From Pocillopora verrucosa (Eukaryota; Cnidaria; Anthozoa; Scleractinia; Pocilloporidae), in contig NC_089321.1 in assembly GCF_036669915.1 (NCBI RefSeq), positions 4,052,816-4,116,815 of the forward strand: a stretch of DNA of 64,000 nucleotides, given 5' to 3'. Positions 45,201-57,560 of this stretch are shown here, in pieces; within the stretch, counting starts at the first letter, position 1, and every line of letters begins with the position of its first letter. Below the pieces are notes generated by a model, which saw only the letters and a list, made by a program, of their open reading frames with translations, ran no database searches and was not told where the DNA came from. The position numbers were made by a program, and so were the translations under genes.

Positions 45201-46424
45201 TTTCTCGTAAAACCTCTCGGCTGCAAGACCTGCCAGTTGGGATTTACCGCTTCCAGGATTTCCGGATATATACAAGATACTTAAAGTGCTCGCATCAGCT
45301 CCCTTAAGCTTCTGCAGCTGGTTCGTGATGTCAGCAACCTCAACATCACGACTTGCTATGTCGTGTGAAGGTTTAGGAGGGAGAATGCAAAACGGGGAGG
45401 TGTCGTTCAGTAGTTGTTCTGAAAGAACCTGTCGTAGAAGTTCGGATTTCTCCAGCTGATCGTCAAGGTTCTTCAGTTGTTTTTCTTTGTCTTTTAACTG
45501 TTCTTCAAGGCTCTTTCGTCTCTCTTCTGTTTCCTTTAAGCTATTTTTAAGGATCTTTTGTCGTTCTTCTGTTGTCTTGAGCTGATCTTTAAGGTTCCTG
45601 CGTTTTTCTTCTGTTTCTTTTAGCTCATTTTCTTTTTTTTCTAAGAGATCCTCAAGGCTCATTCGTTTTTCTTCTGTTTCGTTAATCTCATTTTTAAGAG
45701 CCTGTAGTTGTTTTTCAGTTTCCTTGCGCTGATCTTCAAGACAAACTCGTTGTTTTCTTGTTTCCTTGAGCTGATCTTCCAGATCCTGGCGTTGACTCTC
45801 TATCTTCTTCAGCTGATCTTCAAGGTCCTTGTTGTCTTTCTCTTTTTTGTCCAAGTCTTCCTCTTTTTGGTCCAAGTCTTTCTTTAAAGCTTTCACTTTG
45901 TCTAAGAGATCCCTTACCTCCTCTGTCGGAAACGTCTTTTGGTTTATGATCTCTTGAATTTCTACAGTGGAAAGACCTAGTGCTTGGAATGCAGCAAAAA
46001 CTTTGCCAATGGCAATTTTAAAGTCTAACTCCGAAAGTTGACCTTGTGGCATATGAGCAAATTCTTCATTGCGAAATTTTCTGAGATCGTCGACATTCGT
46101 TCTCACCACCGCGTTTAGACTGTAGATGCAATCTGAGTAGAGAATGGCGTAAAACAACATCGTAGAATCCCATTCCGCTCTATTTCCTTTAATCATGGTC
46201 GACAACATATGCTTGTTCCTCCTTTGGTTTTTCGGGGACTCGTTACTATAAAAGTCTTTCCCGTTACTAGGATCATCTTTCCATTCTCCAAAAGTCGTTC
46301 TGTAACGACTGTCCCATTCTTGTTTGAAAATTATTCGCAAACCTTCGGTTAGGATATCAGTTGCGACGTGACAAATCTTGAAATAGTTTAGTTGCTCATC
46401 AGTATATTCTTTTGCAGCGGCCAT
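42150..46424 (-). CDS. NLR-like protein: HEPN, coiled coil, NB-ARC, TPR array
   Basis: A single 1,424-codon exon. Residues ~1-165 resemble the DZIP3-type HEPN domain found in cnidarian NLR-like proteins (DLRKFRNEEFAHMPQGQ). ~168-345 is a Glu/Lys/Leu-rich coiled coil with 13-15-residue repeats (DLEDQL...). ~380-800 is an AAA/NB-ARC-type ATPase: Walker A GNPGSGKS (~386), Walker B WLLLADNV (~478), sensor-like LLITTQDS, and a GLPL-like YQPLALA (~566), then winged-helix-like sequence. ~818-1,406 is 14 TPRs of 42 residues (YNNLG...DFEKAKEYHELALSI), with a partial fifteenth before a short out-of-context end. Known family role: STAND-type innate-immune switches, in which the NTPase oligomerises when the repeats sense a ligand. 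Ligand and pathway are unknown. The start ATG (46,424) is the first in frame. Confidence 0.85.
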   Translation of the reverse strand: MAAAKEYTDEQLNYFKICHVATDILTEGLRIIFKQEWDSRYRTTFGEWKDDPSNGKDFYSNESPKNQRRNKHMLSTMIKGNRAEWDSTMLFYAILYSDCIYSLNAVVRTNVDDLRKFRNEEFAHMPQGQLSELDFKIAIGKVFAAFQALGLSTVEIQEIINQKTFPTEEVRDLLDKVKALKKDLDQKEEDLDKKEKDNKDLEDQLKKIESQRQDLEDQLKETRKQRVCLEDQRKETEKQLQALKNEINETEEKRMSLEDLLEKKENELKETEEKRRNLKDQLKTTEERQKILKNSLKETEERRKSLEEQLKDKEKQLKNLDDQLEKSELLRQVLSEQLLNDTSPFCILPPKPSHDIASRDVEVADITNQLQKLKGADASTLSILYISGNPGSGKSQLAGLAAERFYEKAQKDSFSKVFVMTLNAETLGTLLDSYITFARQMKCPEDAITQVHISKDLKTEDKINSLISLISSKIGQYESWLLLADNVKSLSEMHVHLPQQGHGQWGRGYLLITTQDSTCIPLTSTSIRHISVSEGMQSQEACSLLALISGISDSEIEELVARELDYQPLALASAATYVKQLRQSKRFSEFGWNDFLRKVQKGQRDATETLLTETNPCYKKSMTTATILTIKEVMQSDKIIHHALSFLCLLSSQPLNADIVVNYIVSVDEGIKDEEMIIMKLQRCSLILTHEDEFGFHIRVHQVVRDVVKSLIKGYPESRHTKTLKSAVAAFNQFIDDNLPEESSDSILQSRSLALHLENFILCFENILSKAVLPQIFQPGMENLGKICETHCHFQAAKKFYEFSLQFFLQKFGPKHTSVGASYNNLGVVHSKLGDFEKAKEYHELALSIDQKKLGPENVQVATSYNNLGSVHEQLGDFEKAKEYHELALSIKKKKLGPENVQVATSYNNLGLVHEKLGDFEKAKEYHELALSIDQKKLGPENVQVATSYNNLGSVHEQLGDFEKAKEYHELALSITKKKLGPENVQVATSYNNLGLVHSKLDDFEKAKEYHELALSIKKKKLGPENVQVATSYNNLGLVHSKLGDFEKAKEYHELALSIKKKKLGPENVQVATSYTNLGSVHEQLGDFEKAKEYHELALSIDQKKLGPENVQVATSYNNLGLVHEKLGDFEKAKEYHELALSIDQKKLGPENVQVATSYNNLGSVHEQLGDFEKAKEYHELALSITKKKLGPENVQVATSYNNLGLVHSKLGDFEKAKEYHELALSIDQKKLGPENVQVATSYNNLGLVHSKLGDFEKAMEYHELAMSIYQKKLGPENVQVATSYNNLGSVHEEEGDFEKAKEYHELALSIKKKKLRPENVDVATSYNNLGLVHSKVGDFEKAKEYHELALSIYQKNLGPENVQVATSYNNLGLVLDKLGDFEKAKEYHELALSIKKKKLGPENVDVATNYNNFGQKATACACL
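42206..43969 (-). repeat. 126-bp TPR-coding tandem array, 14 units
   Basis: Near-identical 126-base units, including synonymous sites. Variable positions (GS..EQ, GL..EK, GL..SK; ending DQ, TK, KK or YQ) show that units 2-6 correspond in order to units 7-11. Confidence 0.95.
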
Positions 46425-46623
46425 GTCTTTTGTAGGCGTGTCTTGTAAACCTTTGTTAAAAATACTAATATCAGCTAACAGTCAAAAATAATTACCAAAT
46501 CTAAATCTTTAGTAATTAAACCATTTCAAGCGACAGCAAAAAACTGGTAACAGTATTTTTAAGACCTGTGCAAGCGTCAAAGGAGCTCCGTGCTGAAAGA
46601 TATCATGCAGTCTATTTAAAGGG

Positions 46624-46880
46624 CGTTAATCAAATAATTAGTTAATTAATTGATAAATCAATTTCAAACCAATCAGTTATAAAATCAGTTAAACGAAGTA
46701 GAAAGTAAAGGAGAGAAAATAAAGTGTTGGGTTTAAGAACCATTGATAAAACCAAGCCCATGGAACATTCGGGCAAATTCCGTAACATTCCTGAACATTC
46801 TATATTACAAATAGAGAAGCCTTGACTGTGATCTGTTCTGTTGTAAAACACGCAGGAAGCGACTAGAGCGCGAAAGAAGT
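46624..46880. repeat. Direct repeat D1 (partner at 54,022)
   Basis: About 240 bases shared with 54,022-54,258, including CATGGAACATTC, CGTAACATTCCTGAACATTC and GAGAAGCCTTGACTGTG, in the same orientation. Confidence 0.85.
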
Positions 46881-47453
46881 GAGGTGTTTTGTCTCTGCTC
46901 ACGTTATCATAACGTAAATAACGGCGCCTGGCATGTTTACAAAGCTTTGTTGGTCCGCCTGTTGCTAAATGGTCTGACTTAGTACACGCACCTGAGATGC
47001 GCACCAACATGGCGGACGTTTAACTTGCATAAATGTATGACGTCAGCTGCAAACCGAGAATTTGGCAGATAAAGTGACAACTTTAGCTCAGCTCTGTGCT
47101 TTGTACTCTGATAAAGCAAGTTCTTTAAACCAATAACAGCGCGCGTTTTATACGAACTTTATAAAAAAAACATCCTGAATCATTTTTGAATCATCCTACA
47201 CACCCCAAAAAGTCAACAATCGTGAAGATTGTGACAAAAAAAAAGTTTCTACAGCCCACTATTGATCAGTTTGCATCTTTTAGGTACATTTTGGTGTACA
47301 AATTAATTTTTTTTAAAACCCAGTTTTATGCAAAATTGCTGTCCAGCTATCAAGCGAGGGAGGTAGTCAGAAATAAGACAAGAGAATGAATTTTTTTTAT
47401 TTTACATTTAATGTGAATACATCTTAAGAGACCCTCCCTCTGATGGTATTTGC

Positions 47454-47655
47454 TTAACCTTTTAACCCCAAAGGGTGACTAGCATCTAATTTCTCCTTAC
47501 AATATCACCCCTCAATTTCACATTAAGGTCATGAGAATATGGAAAATGATCACCAGTTAGAGAAACTCTTGATTGTTAAACAAATTCTCCTTGTCAACAC
47601 CTTAGGAAATGTATAGAAGACGGTATGGAGAATATACAAACTGATGTTAGGGTGT
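47454..47655 (+). mobile_element. TTAA MITE, family A
   Basis: TTAACCTTTTAACCCC, GTGACTAGCATCTAATTTCT, CTGATGTTAGGGTG. The right TTAA is lost. Confidence 0.75.
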
Positions 47656-47984
47656 ATATGATGTTATATGATGGCACATAGATCATGTTTTATTCATATG
47701 ATGTTACATATGTACTTGTATTTCATGTCAGCTTGGTGACAGGAAAATTAAATACCATCCCCTTTGCTCTCTATACAAAGAACGACGTGTTATCCTCGCT
47801 CCCTGAATGAGTTTTACATACTGATTTCGATTTTAGCTCCCTCCCTTCTGACAATTGTTGCACAATCTCTGAAAAGGAATATAAGAGCGCATGCGTCACC
47901 AAGTCAGCCGCAGCAATCGAGCTGCGGGCGCGATATACACCATTTTAAAGATGATAAATAATTAATTTGAATGTTTGGATGATA

Positions 47985-48800
47985 AACCTTTATCAGTTTC
48001 TATCCAAATCATGTGACTGAAGTTGTGTCGAAACGACTTTCGACGTGTATCGGATCGACTTAATCGATGTATCGAATCAACTTCAGCTTGTTTCCAATTA
48101 CCCCATAAGGAAACGACTGTAAACGGTTGCATTTATTCTACGCCCGGCGTAGTGAAACATCGCGTGACCTAACGTACTCCCTTAAAGCCTGTCACGCAAT
48201 TACAAAGTGCACGCATCGCCGAACATGTGTTGATTCCAAATGCGTAGTTGCATGGGAAATCGTGCCCTTTCACGACAAGACATTGTCGAAAAGTACCTTA
48301 AATATTTCAGAAACTATTTCATCCCGCACAAAAACGAAGAAAAAAAATGAATTCCAAGATACTGATTTTCTGGTTTCAATTCTAAAAATAAGCGTAATCA
48401 CATCATCAAGAACTCGAAGGTCTTTTACGTACAGTGCTTGGTTGATGTGGTCGCCACTGTGAGATCGAACGATTCACAATATTTAGTCGCCTTCTCTGAA
48501 AACAGGCGACGAAAAATTTCTAAAGATCACTGATTTAAGAGACCATTGTATGGATAGTGCCTACAGTGAGGTATTGCACTCGTGTAGTGAATCTTTAGTA
48601 GTGAGCCACCAGGTGCACCGAAACAACATTAGCAGACGTATACAGAAAAAGAATCAGTAATCTTACCACAATATTTTATCTAACATCGTGTAATCGCCTG
48701 TAGCGAAGGCGGAAATTTCTCAAGTAGGATTCGCTGTTTATCACTGCAGTGCAAGATGTTGATTCTTCTGTTGGGTTTGTGGTGACCGGAGCGTTACATT
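47985..48800. repeat. Duplicated unit U1 (partners U2, U3)
   Basis: Two blocks, 47,985-48,340 (GAAACATCGCGTGACCTAACG) and 48,545-48,770 (GTGAGCCACCAGGTGCAC), match 55,215-55,530 / 56,100-56,320 and 56,600-56,930 / 57,240-57,500. The middle part present in U2 and U3 is missing here. Confidence 0.8.
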
Positions 48801-48848
48801 GAGTTAGTTGATTGGTTCGTGACGGAAGTACAGATACATTATGATGAG

Positions 48849-51800
48849 TGATTTAAGTTGATTGATTGTGAGATCGGAGTTACTAGTGAGTAGGAGAAAA
48901 AATAGTGTACATCAAACCAGTGGCGACCTAGCCAGGACAAACTAAGCATCGTGACCAAAACAAACGAACAGCTAACCAAATCAATCGACGCGAAGCTAGA
49001 AATCCTCAAGATTACAATGGAGCTATCTGTCACCGCGATTGAGAAGAAGAACATCACGTCCGCGGACAGATTGTGTAACACGTTGAAAAAGAAAGTTGAT
49101 GAAGTTCACGACCTCAAGATAACCGTTCAAGAAAATAGGTTTGAAGCCGAAGAAGGTAAAGATGGCATTTTGGAGTGGGGCGCGCAAATTGAAGAAAGAG
49201 TGGGTGAATTTGGGAAATCCATTAATGACATCGAGTTGGCGATAAAAGAATTTAGGAGTCGCAGCTAAAGAAGAAGAAGAGCGAGCCAAAAAACAAAGAA
49301 AGAAGAAATTCGACGATGAAATGAAGTTAGGGAAAACCAAACTAGAGCAGAAAATTAAAAATGAGAAGAAAATCGACGGAGAAAAAGATCAAAACATCAA
49401 CGCCAAGCTGCCAAAATTGGTTATTACAAAGTTCAAAGGCACCCCCACCGACTGGCTGCGGTTTTGAGACCAGTTTACGGCAGAAATTGACTCAGCAGAC
49501 GCTCCACAGGTTACCAAGTTCTCCTAGCTCAAGGATGGTTTACTGCTTACAACAGAAGGCTACCAACGAGCGAAAAATATACTAAGAGGCAGGTATGGGA
49601 AAGAAAATTAAATTGTTAACGCTTACGTCACCAGTATCATGTCACTTCCGACGATTCATGGAACCGACCCAAACAAAATCTTAGATTGCTATGAAAAGCT
49701 GTGTTCGAACGTACTATCCCTGGAAACTATGGGAAACTTAGGAAAAGTAAATGGGTATGTCTGGATGACTCTGAATACGCTGGAAGGGATCAGAGGAGAT
49801 TTAGTGCGAACCGATGACCAATGGCAGGAATGGAAATTTCCTTAACTTGTAGCAGCGTTACGGAAATGGACGGTGCGAAACCCGCCGAAATGCGACGACG
49901 TGGAAGATCAAGGGAAGAAATTCAAGCCATTAACGAAACCGCCATACAAGCCACCTACCAAACCGCCTCAATCTAGAAGTTTTCAAGCAAATCAACGTGA
50001 AGTAAAAAGAAGACCACGCGTCTATTACGACCAGCCAAACCATTCATCGACAAACTGTGATAACGTCACGTCGGTCTCCGAGCGAAGAAAGCTACTTATT
50101 CAAAAGCAATTATGTTTTAACTGCACCGGTCCAAATCACAGAGCTGAGGAGTGCCGCTGCGTTACGAAATGTTCACACTGCCGAAGGAGACACCACTAAT
50201 CCATCTGCGAGAACATCCCTAGATACAAAAGACCTGAGCACATGGGAAAAAAACAGTGTAAGCACGCTACTGGACACCAGAGCCGGAAGCTCATATGCCT
50301 CAGCAGCCTTACTTGATCGAATAAGTAAACAGCCAGTGCGGAAAGAGTTCAGAAATATCGAAATACTCATGTAAACAACAGACAAAGAAATCGAAATTCA
50401 TGATGTGCTGATTGAAAACCTCTCGGGAAACTTTCACCTGCGCACAGAGATAACAAAGGTGAACCGTGGTGTGCCGTTAACCCTAACCAATCCTTGGTAC
50501 AAAGACATCTTGGCGAAGTACGATCAACTGAGAGGAGTGGAAATAGATGACGTTGATTTGAAGAGAGAGCTACCCGTCTACTTAATCCTCGGAACAAGCG
50601 AATGCGCAAAAATCAAGACGGAAACCGTACGCAAAATGGGGAAACCTGGAGAACCGATTGCTGAACTTACGCGCTTTGGATGGACCCTTATGTCTCCTGA
50701 GAGCGAACCACACCTAACCAAGATGTTTCTGACCCAGATATCCAAAGTTGATTATGAAGAGCTTTGCTGGCTCGATCCATGTGCTTGGATTAGAGGACGG
50801 TCCCGATGTCGACCAAAACCTAGTGTACGAGGAGTATAAGGAACAGCTTGTGAGAAGCCCCGAAGGATGGTACGAAACCGGTCTACTCTGGAAGGGAAAC
50901 CATCCACCCTTACCTTACAACAAGCAAGAGAGTTTGAAGCGCTTGGACGACTTGATGAGAAAATTAGAGAAGCAGGCAGGCATGTTGCAAAAGTATGATG
51001 ACATCATCCAAGACTAGATGTTGTAAGGAATAATGGAACGAGCGCTCACGAAGCCAGAAGAAAGAGCTCTATCTTCCATACAAAGCCGTAGTACGGGACA
51101 CGGCAGACTGCACTACGATGGATCTGCCCAAAGAAGTAAATGAGCACCCTCCCTAAATGAGTGTTCACAGACAGGTCCACCCTTGCAGAATAAGCTTTTG
51201 AGTGTACTCGCTAAGAACGGATTCAATCCCGTGGCTCTAGCAGGCGACCTAAAACACGCGTTCTTGCGAGTGAGGATCAGAGAGGAAGACCGAGACGTGA
51301 TGCGATTTCATTGGTTGAAGGACTTAAAGACCAAGCAAGTGGAACCACTCAGATTCACACGAGCACTATTCGGGCTGTCCACATCACCATTCCTTCTTGG
51401 AGGAGTTATAGATCAGCACCTGCGAAACCTTCAGCAGAACTTCCCAAACGAAGTCGAAGAGGTTAAACGAAGCCTCTACGTTGACAACCTGATTACTTGT
51501 ATAACAACTGTAGTCGAGAAAGGAGCAGCTCAGCCTATTTCCAGAGAAAGGAGATTCCAGCTGCACAAATGGCATTGAAATGTGCCATCCCTAAAAGTGC
51601 TACCATCCTCAGAAAAAGCGGCAAAAGAACATTAAACCACTCAACTGAAAGCAAGTCACAGCCTTGCCACGCCCGTGGAGGAAATAGCGGGACAACAACC
51701 AACTACTGTGCAGATACAAGCCAAAGCTTCGCTAAGTACCATATGGATGTAAAGACGGGGGAGACCAAACTGCTAGACGTACCGTGGAACAAAGCATTGG

Positions 51801-53881
51801 ACACAATAGTAGTCTCCTTTCCCACTCCAATCGTCAAAGTAACCAAGAGAGAAATTCTCAGGAAGATAGCTGAGATAAACGACCCTTTAGAATTAGCTTC
51901 ACCCGTCAAATCGGCTGGAAAGATGCTGTAGCGGATTGTGGATTGTGATCTTCCCAGAGAGCTAAAGAACGCGTGGGAGAATTGGGAAAGAATGCTGAGT
52001 GGAAAAGTAGAAGTTCCAAGAAGCCCCGTCGAATACCGAGAAGAAATCTTAAGTATCTACCTTTGCACTTTCGGAGATGCCGGTAACAAAGGCAATTCAG
52101 CAGCCGTGTATACAGTCACACAACAATCGTCAGGCATCATCCAAGGTCTGGTAACCTCAAAGTCCAGACTGGCGAAGAAAAGTTGGGACGACGGACAACC
52201 CTGCTGACCTCGGAAGCCGAGGTGGTCATTTATTCGAGGCAACAAACCTGTGGTGGCCTCCAGATATTGTGACAAGTCCGAGCAGAGGCAAGATGAGGCC
52301 ACAGTCATCAGGGAAGTACTAGCAGTCACCATTGAAACAAATGACGGACATGATGAGCCGATGCAGAAATGGGACCTATGGACAACCATCCGAGTCAGGT
52401 CTTGGGTGTCGCGCTTTATTCGAAACTGCAGAGCCAAACACCAGCAAAGAATCACCGGACCAATCACTACTCAAGAAACTAGTAAGCACATGAAGTTCTA
52501 GGAAAAGGGACACAAATCAGATGCCAAGGTACAAGCAGGTTTTAGGAAGATCAGCAACGTCTCAATCTCCAAATGAACGTAGATGGACTGTACGAATGCA
52601 GAGGGCGTATCCAGGGAGACTACCCCATTTACCTTCCAGATGATGCTTTGCTCAGCAAAAGGCTGGTATTGCACGCCCGCCTTCAGACTCTCCATGGGGG
52701 ATGGAAAAGATACGAGAGAAATGTTGGATACCTCACCTCAGGAGACTAACAAAGAGAGTGATTGATGAGTGCGTTGAGTATAAACGCTTTCAAGTAACCG
52801 CCTTAGCAAACCCACCGACTGGAAATGTACCCAAGGAAAGAACAGAAGGATCAGTGCCCTTCAAGTCAATTGGAGTCGACTATGCTGGGCCTATCAAGTA
52901 CTTCAGCAAGATGTGAAGGCATACATTCTACTATTTGCATGCAGCTCAACCCGTGCCGTCTGTGTGAATCTACTACCAGATCAAACAACGGAGCACTTGC
53001 TACGCAGTCTGAAACGTTTCGTGGCGAGACGAGGACGGCCAGAGAAAATCTTCTCCGATAATGGGAGAACCTACTTTTCAGCATCCAAATAGCTAAAGAA
53101 AGTTCAACAAGATGAGAAGATGAACGACTGGCTAGCCAAGCAAAACATCCGGTGGCAGTTTAATCTCAGTAGAGCTCCATGGCGGGTCAGTTCGAAAAAT
53201 TGATTGGCATCATGAAGCAGAGTATGTACAAAGCAATTGGAAACGGTCAACTGCGCTGATATGAATTGGAAGAGGTCATCTTGGATGTGGAGACAACTCG
53301 TAACAAAAGACCCCTTGGTTATGTAGAAGACGATATTTATATGCCAGTTTTGACCCCCAGCCTTAAGCGGTTTGGACAGCCAAATCAAATTCCTGAATAA
53401 GAACCAATCAATGTTGAAGATTAAGTTCTCCGAAACGCGCCAAATACCTACGGAAATTTAAGGACGTCCTATGGAAAAGATGGACAACCGAGTATCTAAA
53501 GGCCCTTAAAGAGGATCACAATCTCAACCATCAAACGGAAGAAGGTACCTTGAAAGAAGAAGACATGATGCTTATCAAGGGAGAGGAGTGTAACAGAGGC
53601 AAATGGAAGATTGGTGTGGTGGAACACCTGATTCGAGGTCGAAATGGAGTGATAACAGGGGCGTAGCTTAGCGCTGGGAAGACACATAGAGAGACCACTG
53701 CAGCTGCTGTATCCTCTTGAATTAACCTGCAGCAGACCTGAACAAAGAAGAGGAGAGACGCTAGGAGCTGACGCCAGAGAATTCTAGCCGGGAAGAGCCG
53801 CAGCAGATGATTTGGGTTGATTGATTGTGAGATCAGAGTTACTAGTAAGTAGGAGAACAAAAGTAGAGTACATCAAACCAG
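48849..53881 (+). mobile_element. Degenerate BEL/Pao LTR retrotransposon
   Basis: Short direct repeats (48,849-48,920 and 53,808-53,881, ending CATCAAACCAG) are candidate LTR remnants. The first is followed by TGGCGACC, a plausible tRNA primer site. Between them, in order but across many frameshifts and stops, are: a gag-like coiled region (48,951-49,268); DUF1759-like KLPKLVITKFKG (~49,410); a CCHC zinc knuckle CFNCTGPNHRAEEC (~50,120); an aspartic-protease region with LLDTRAGSSY, where DTG is expected (~50,265); reverse transcriptase with ALFGLSTSPFLL and YVDN in place of YVDD (51,183-51,500); and integrase pieces GVDYAGPI (~52,875) and DNGRTYFSAS (~53,060). No intact protein is possible. 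It sits inside the duplicated U1/D2 region. Confidence 0.85.
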
Positions 53882-54021
53882 TGTGATTGTTTGTCGCGAG
53901 ATCATTTACGACATATAAGCAGAGAATTTCCACGTGTGAATTTTGTCAAATGCGCGATGTAAACAAAATATGCAAATACGTGAAAAAAGAAAAAACGGCC
54001 TCTGAAGGTGGCAAGTAACCT

Positions 54022-54258
54022 TTAAGGACGTTAATTAATTAATAAATTCATGAATCGATTTCAAATCAATCAGTGATATAATCAATAAAACGAAGTAGAG
54101 AGTAAAGGAGAGAGAATAACGCGCTTGGTTTAAGGACCATTGATAAAACCAGGCCCATGGAACATTCTGGTAAATTCCGTAACATTCCTGAACATTCTTT
54201 ATAACAAATAGAGAAGCCTTGACTGTGCTCTGCTCTGTTGTAAAGAACGCAGGAACCA
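54022..54258. repeat. Direct repeat D2 (partner at 46,624)
   Basis: Second copy of D1, same orientation, 7.4 kb away. Confidence 0.85.
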
Positions 54259-54272
54259 CGTCTCGTGTTTCT

Positions 54273-55208
54273 CTCCAATTCTTTAGTAGCGATCTCTCTA
54301 GGAGCGGATCACAACATTTCGCATCGGGAAAACGTTTTGCCTCAAACTTTTCCCATTAAACTATCTTTGGTAGTAAGTAAATATAGCCACATAAGTTTCT
54401 GGAAATATTTTCAAGAAACTTTGATAAAGCTCTCAATAATCAAAGTTGCAAAAGGCCCTTTTTCGACTTTTTGCGACATCGAAATTTCAAAAGTTGACAA
54501 GCTCGCCCCTCGTAACACACTACATGCAGCAAGAAATCGTTTGTATGAATTGCGTGATATCTAAGGGGCTTGGAAAGTATTTCAATTTTGATGTGTGTTT
54601 ATACAGAGGTTCGCCATAATTTATTCAAAAAACACCCGTTAGACAACTTTCTGAAATTAGTCAAAAGTACTCTTTCTTTCTTTCTTGGGTGAGATTTCTC
54701 AAGTCCAGACGGACCATGAAAAACTCCGATTGATTTCCTCTAATAAGATGTTCGAAAGCATAGAAATACAAAAACATCTTGCACTTATTAATTTCCTTCG
54801 CCGTAGTGACTTCAAACTTTTGGAAATTTTGCTAGCGTGACAGCAAAATTATGCAAATGAGTCTGTTGAGCAAACTCTGACCGTTCTATATTAGTAGCTT
54901 CATAAATGTAAGATTTAAACAATTTTGAAAAGAAAAGATAGAAGGAAAAAGCTTTTGGAGCACACTGATTGATACTCTAAAAATTTTAAACTGCTAAAAT
55001 GTAGCAAACGATTCTGTCTCGTGACGAAAAAGGTGAATAAAACGTATATAATATCATATCATAAAACATCTTTAACGTATTTCCAGAAACCAATGTGGTT
55101 TTATTTAGTAACTACCAAAGATAGTTTAATGGACAAAATTTGAGCCAAAACTTTTTTCCGATGCGAAATGCCCTGCACGGCTCTTACAGAGATCGCCACT
55201 TAATTGGA
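54273..55208. mobile_element. TIR element with ~135-bp inverted ends
   Basis: 54,273-54,409 matches the reverse complement of 55,078-55,208 (TCCAATT...GCGATCTCT, CATTTCGCATCGG, TTAAACTATCTTTGGTAGT). The 670-base interior has no ORF of note, so it is non-autonomous. It lies between D2 and U2. Confidence 0.75.
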
Positions 55209-55214
55209 AAGTTT

Positions 55215-56590
55215 GGTTTGTAAACCTTTACTAGTTTGTATCTAGATCATGTAACTGAAGTTGTGTCGACTAAGTCGATGTATCGAATCAACTTCAGCTT
55301 GTTTCGAATCACCTTATATGGAAACGACTGTAAACAGTTACATTTATCCTACGCTCTGCGTGGTGAAACATCGCGTGACCTAATGTATTCCTTTAGAGCC
55401 TGTCACGGAAATTGCATGCATCGCCGAACATGTGTCGTTTCCAAATGCGTAGTTGTTTGGAAAACTGTGCCATTTCACGACGAGAAATTGATGAAAAATA
55501 CCTAATACATTCCAGAAACTATTCCATTCCGCACAGAAACGATGAAAAGCGACGAAGGATTTCTTAGGAAGATAACTGATTTTAGAGATTATTGTTTGTT
55601 TGTCTGTTTGTTTGTGATTGTATGGAGAGTGCATCTAATTGAGCGCGCAGAGTGATTGATTGGATTAATGTGAGGCGCATCAACAGTGCGATCCTATGTA
55701 GAAAGTGACGACATCATAAGACAAACAATAAAACTTTTCATTACTAAGGTAGTCACCGCGGTGAATAATCACAACAAGTTGTAGGCCATTGCGTGAAAAT
55801 ATATGAAACTTAACCCTTTCCTTGGAGTGCATTTTTGGTACAAGAGTCGGGGATTTCAAAGATGAATGTGCCAATTTAAGATTACGTAGCAGGTCGTGTT
55901 ACATTCTCGACCAAATAATTCAGTTCACATGCACCCTAACTAAACTACTGTGATTTTTCACTTGTTCCAATAGAGGCATATATCAAGCACAAACAATCGG
56001 TTAACTGTAAAATGAATATTGATCATCATTATTTCTAGTGATTTGTAAAGGCAAATCAAATTAACGCTGTTATCGTCCATTTGAAAAATAACTCTGAATG
56101 ATGTATCGCACTTGTCTAGTGAATCTTTGATAGTGAGCCACCAGGTGCACGGAAGCAACATTAGCAGACATAAACAGAAAAAAGAATAAGTAATCTTACC
56201 ACAATTACTTGATCTCACATCGTGTAATCACCAGTAGCGAAGGCGGAAATTTCTCAAGCAGAACTCTCTGTTTATCACAGCAGCGCAGGATGTTGATCCT
56301 TCTGTTGGGTTTGATGCAGTCACCTCAACGCCACTGTAAATACAGATTACGGTCCTGAAGCGATTGATCAAAGTTTGAAAGTTGTTACACAGCAATTCAA
56401 CGACCGGCTGACCAACTACGAAATCCGTAAATCAGGGCGTAAGCAGAAGTCGAAACTGAAAGTACTTGGTCAGCACAATAGTTATGATTCGTTTGCAGCT
56501 TGGGAATAGTGAAAGGAGGATAAGAGGAAATGTACAATGTGGAATTACGAGATGAAAAATGGAACCATATTAAAAGTGATAAATAATTAA
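55215..56590. repeat. Duplicated unit U2
   Basis: Same orientation as U1 and U3. Contains GTGACCTAATGTATTCC, a middle block from 55,790 (TTGCGTGAAAATATATGAAA) and GTGAGCCACCAGGTGCAC at 56,131. Opposite-strand open frames look signal-peptide-like but are not kept across copies. Confidence 0.8.
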
Positions 56591-57560
56591 TTTGTTTGTT
56601 TGGTTGGTAAACTTTTACTATTTTGTGTCGAAATCATTTGAATGAAGTTGTGTCGAAACGACTTCCTATGTGTATCGGATCAACTTAGTCGATGTATCGA
56701 ATCAACTTCAGCTTGTATCAAATCACATTTTATGGAAACGACCGTTAACGGCTGCATTTATTCTACGCCCGCCGAGGAGAAACATCGCGTGACCTAACGT
56801 ATTCCCTTAAAGCCTTTCACGAAAATTGTATGCATCACCGATCATGTGTAGTTTCCAAATGCCGAGTTGCATCTAAAACTGTGCCATTTCACGACGAGAA
56901 ATTGATGAAAGATACCTTATATATTCCACAACAAAGTATATCCATTGCGTGAAAATATATGAAACTTAACCCTTTCCTTGGAGTGCATTTTTGGTACAAG
57001 AGTCGGGAATTTCAAATATGAATGTGCCAATTTACAATTACGTAGCAGGTCGTTTTACATTCTTTACTAAATCATTCAGTTCACTTGCAACTGAACCTAT
57101 CAACTGTGATTTTTCACTTGTTCCAACAGAGGCATGTATCGAGCACAAACAATCGGTAACCTGTGATTTTAATATTGATCATTATTTCTATTGATTTGAA
57201 AGGCAAATCAAATTAACGCTGTTATCGCCCATTTGAAAACTAATTCCCAATGATGTATTGCACTTGTCCAGTGAATCTTTGGAAGTGAGCCACCAGGTGC
57301 TTGGAAACAACATTAGCAGACATAAACAGAAAAAAGAATAAGTAATCTTACCACAATTACTTGATGTCACTTCGTGTAATCACCAGTAGCGAAGGCGGAA
57401 ATTTCTCAAGCAGAACTCTCTGTTTATCACTGCAGTGCAAGATATTGCTCCTTCTGTTGGGTTTGATGTGGAACAGCAGTCACCTCAGCGCCACTGTAAA
57501 TACAGTTTACGGTCTTGAAGCGACTGATCACAGTTTGAAAGTTGTTACACAGTAATTCAA
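56590..57560. repeat. Duplicated unit U3
   Basis: Direct tandem copy of U2 about 1.2-1.4 kb downstream, including the 56,945 block TTGCGTGAAAATATATGAAA and GAAGGCGGAAATTTCTCAAG. Confidence 0.85.

Noticed and set aside
48849..53881. Host protease/polymerase genes
   Set aside because: Order and motifs are those of one BEL/Pao element with many frame breaks.
55958..57370. Signal-peptide-like frames (-) in U2 and U3, suggesting a secreted peptide family
   Set aside because: The frame is broken in U1 and diverges after ~50 residues. It follows DNA repeat identity, with no codon-level constraint.
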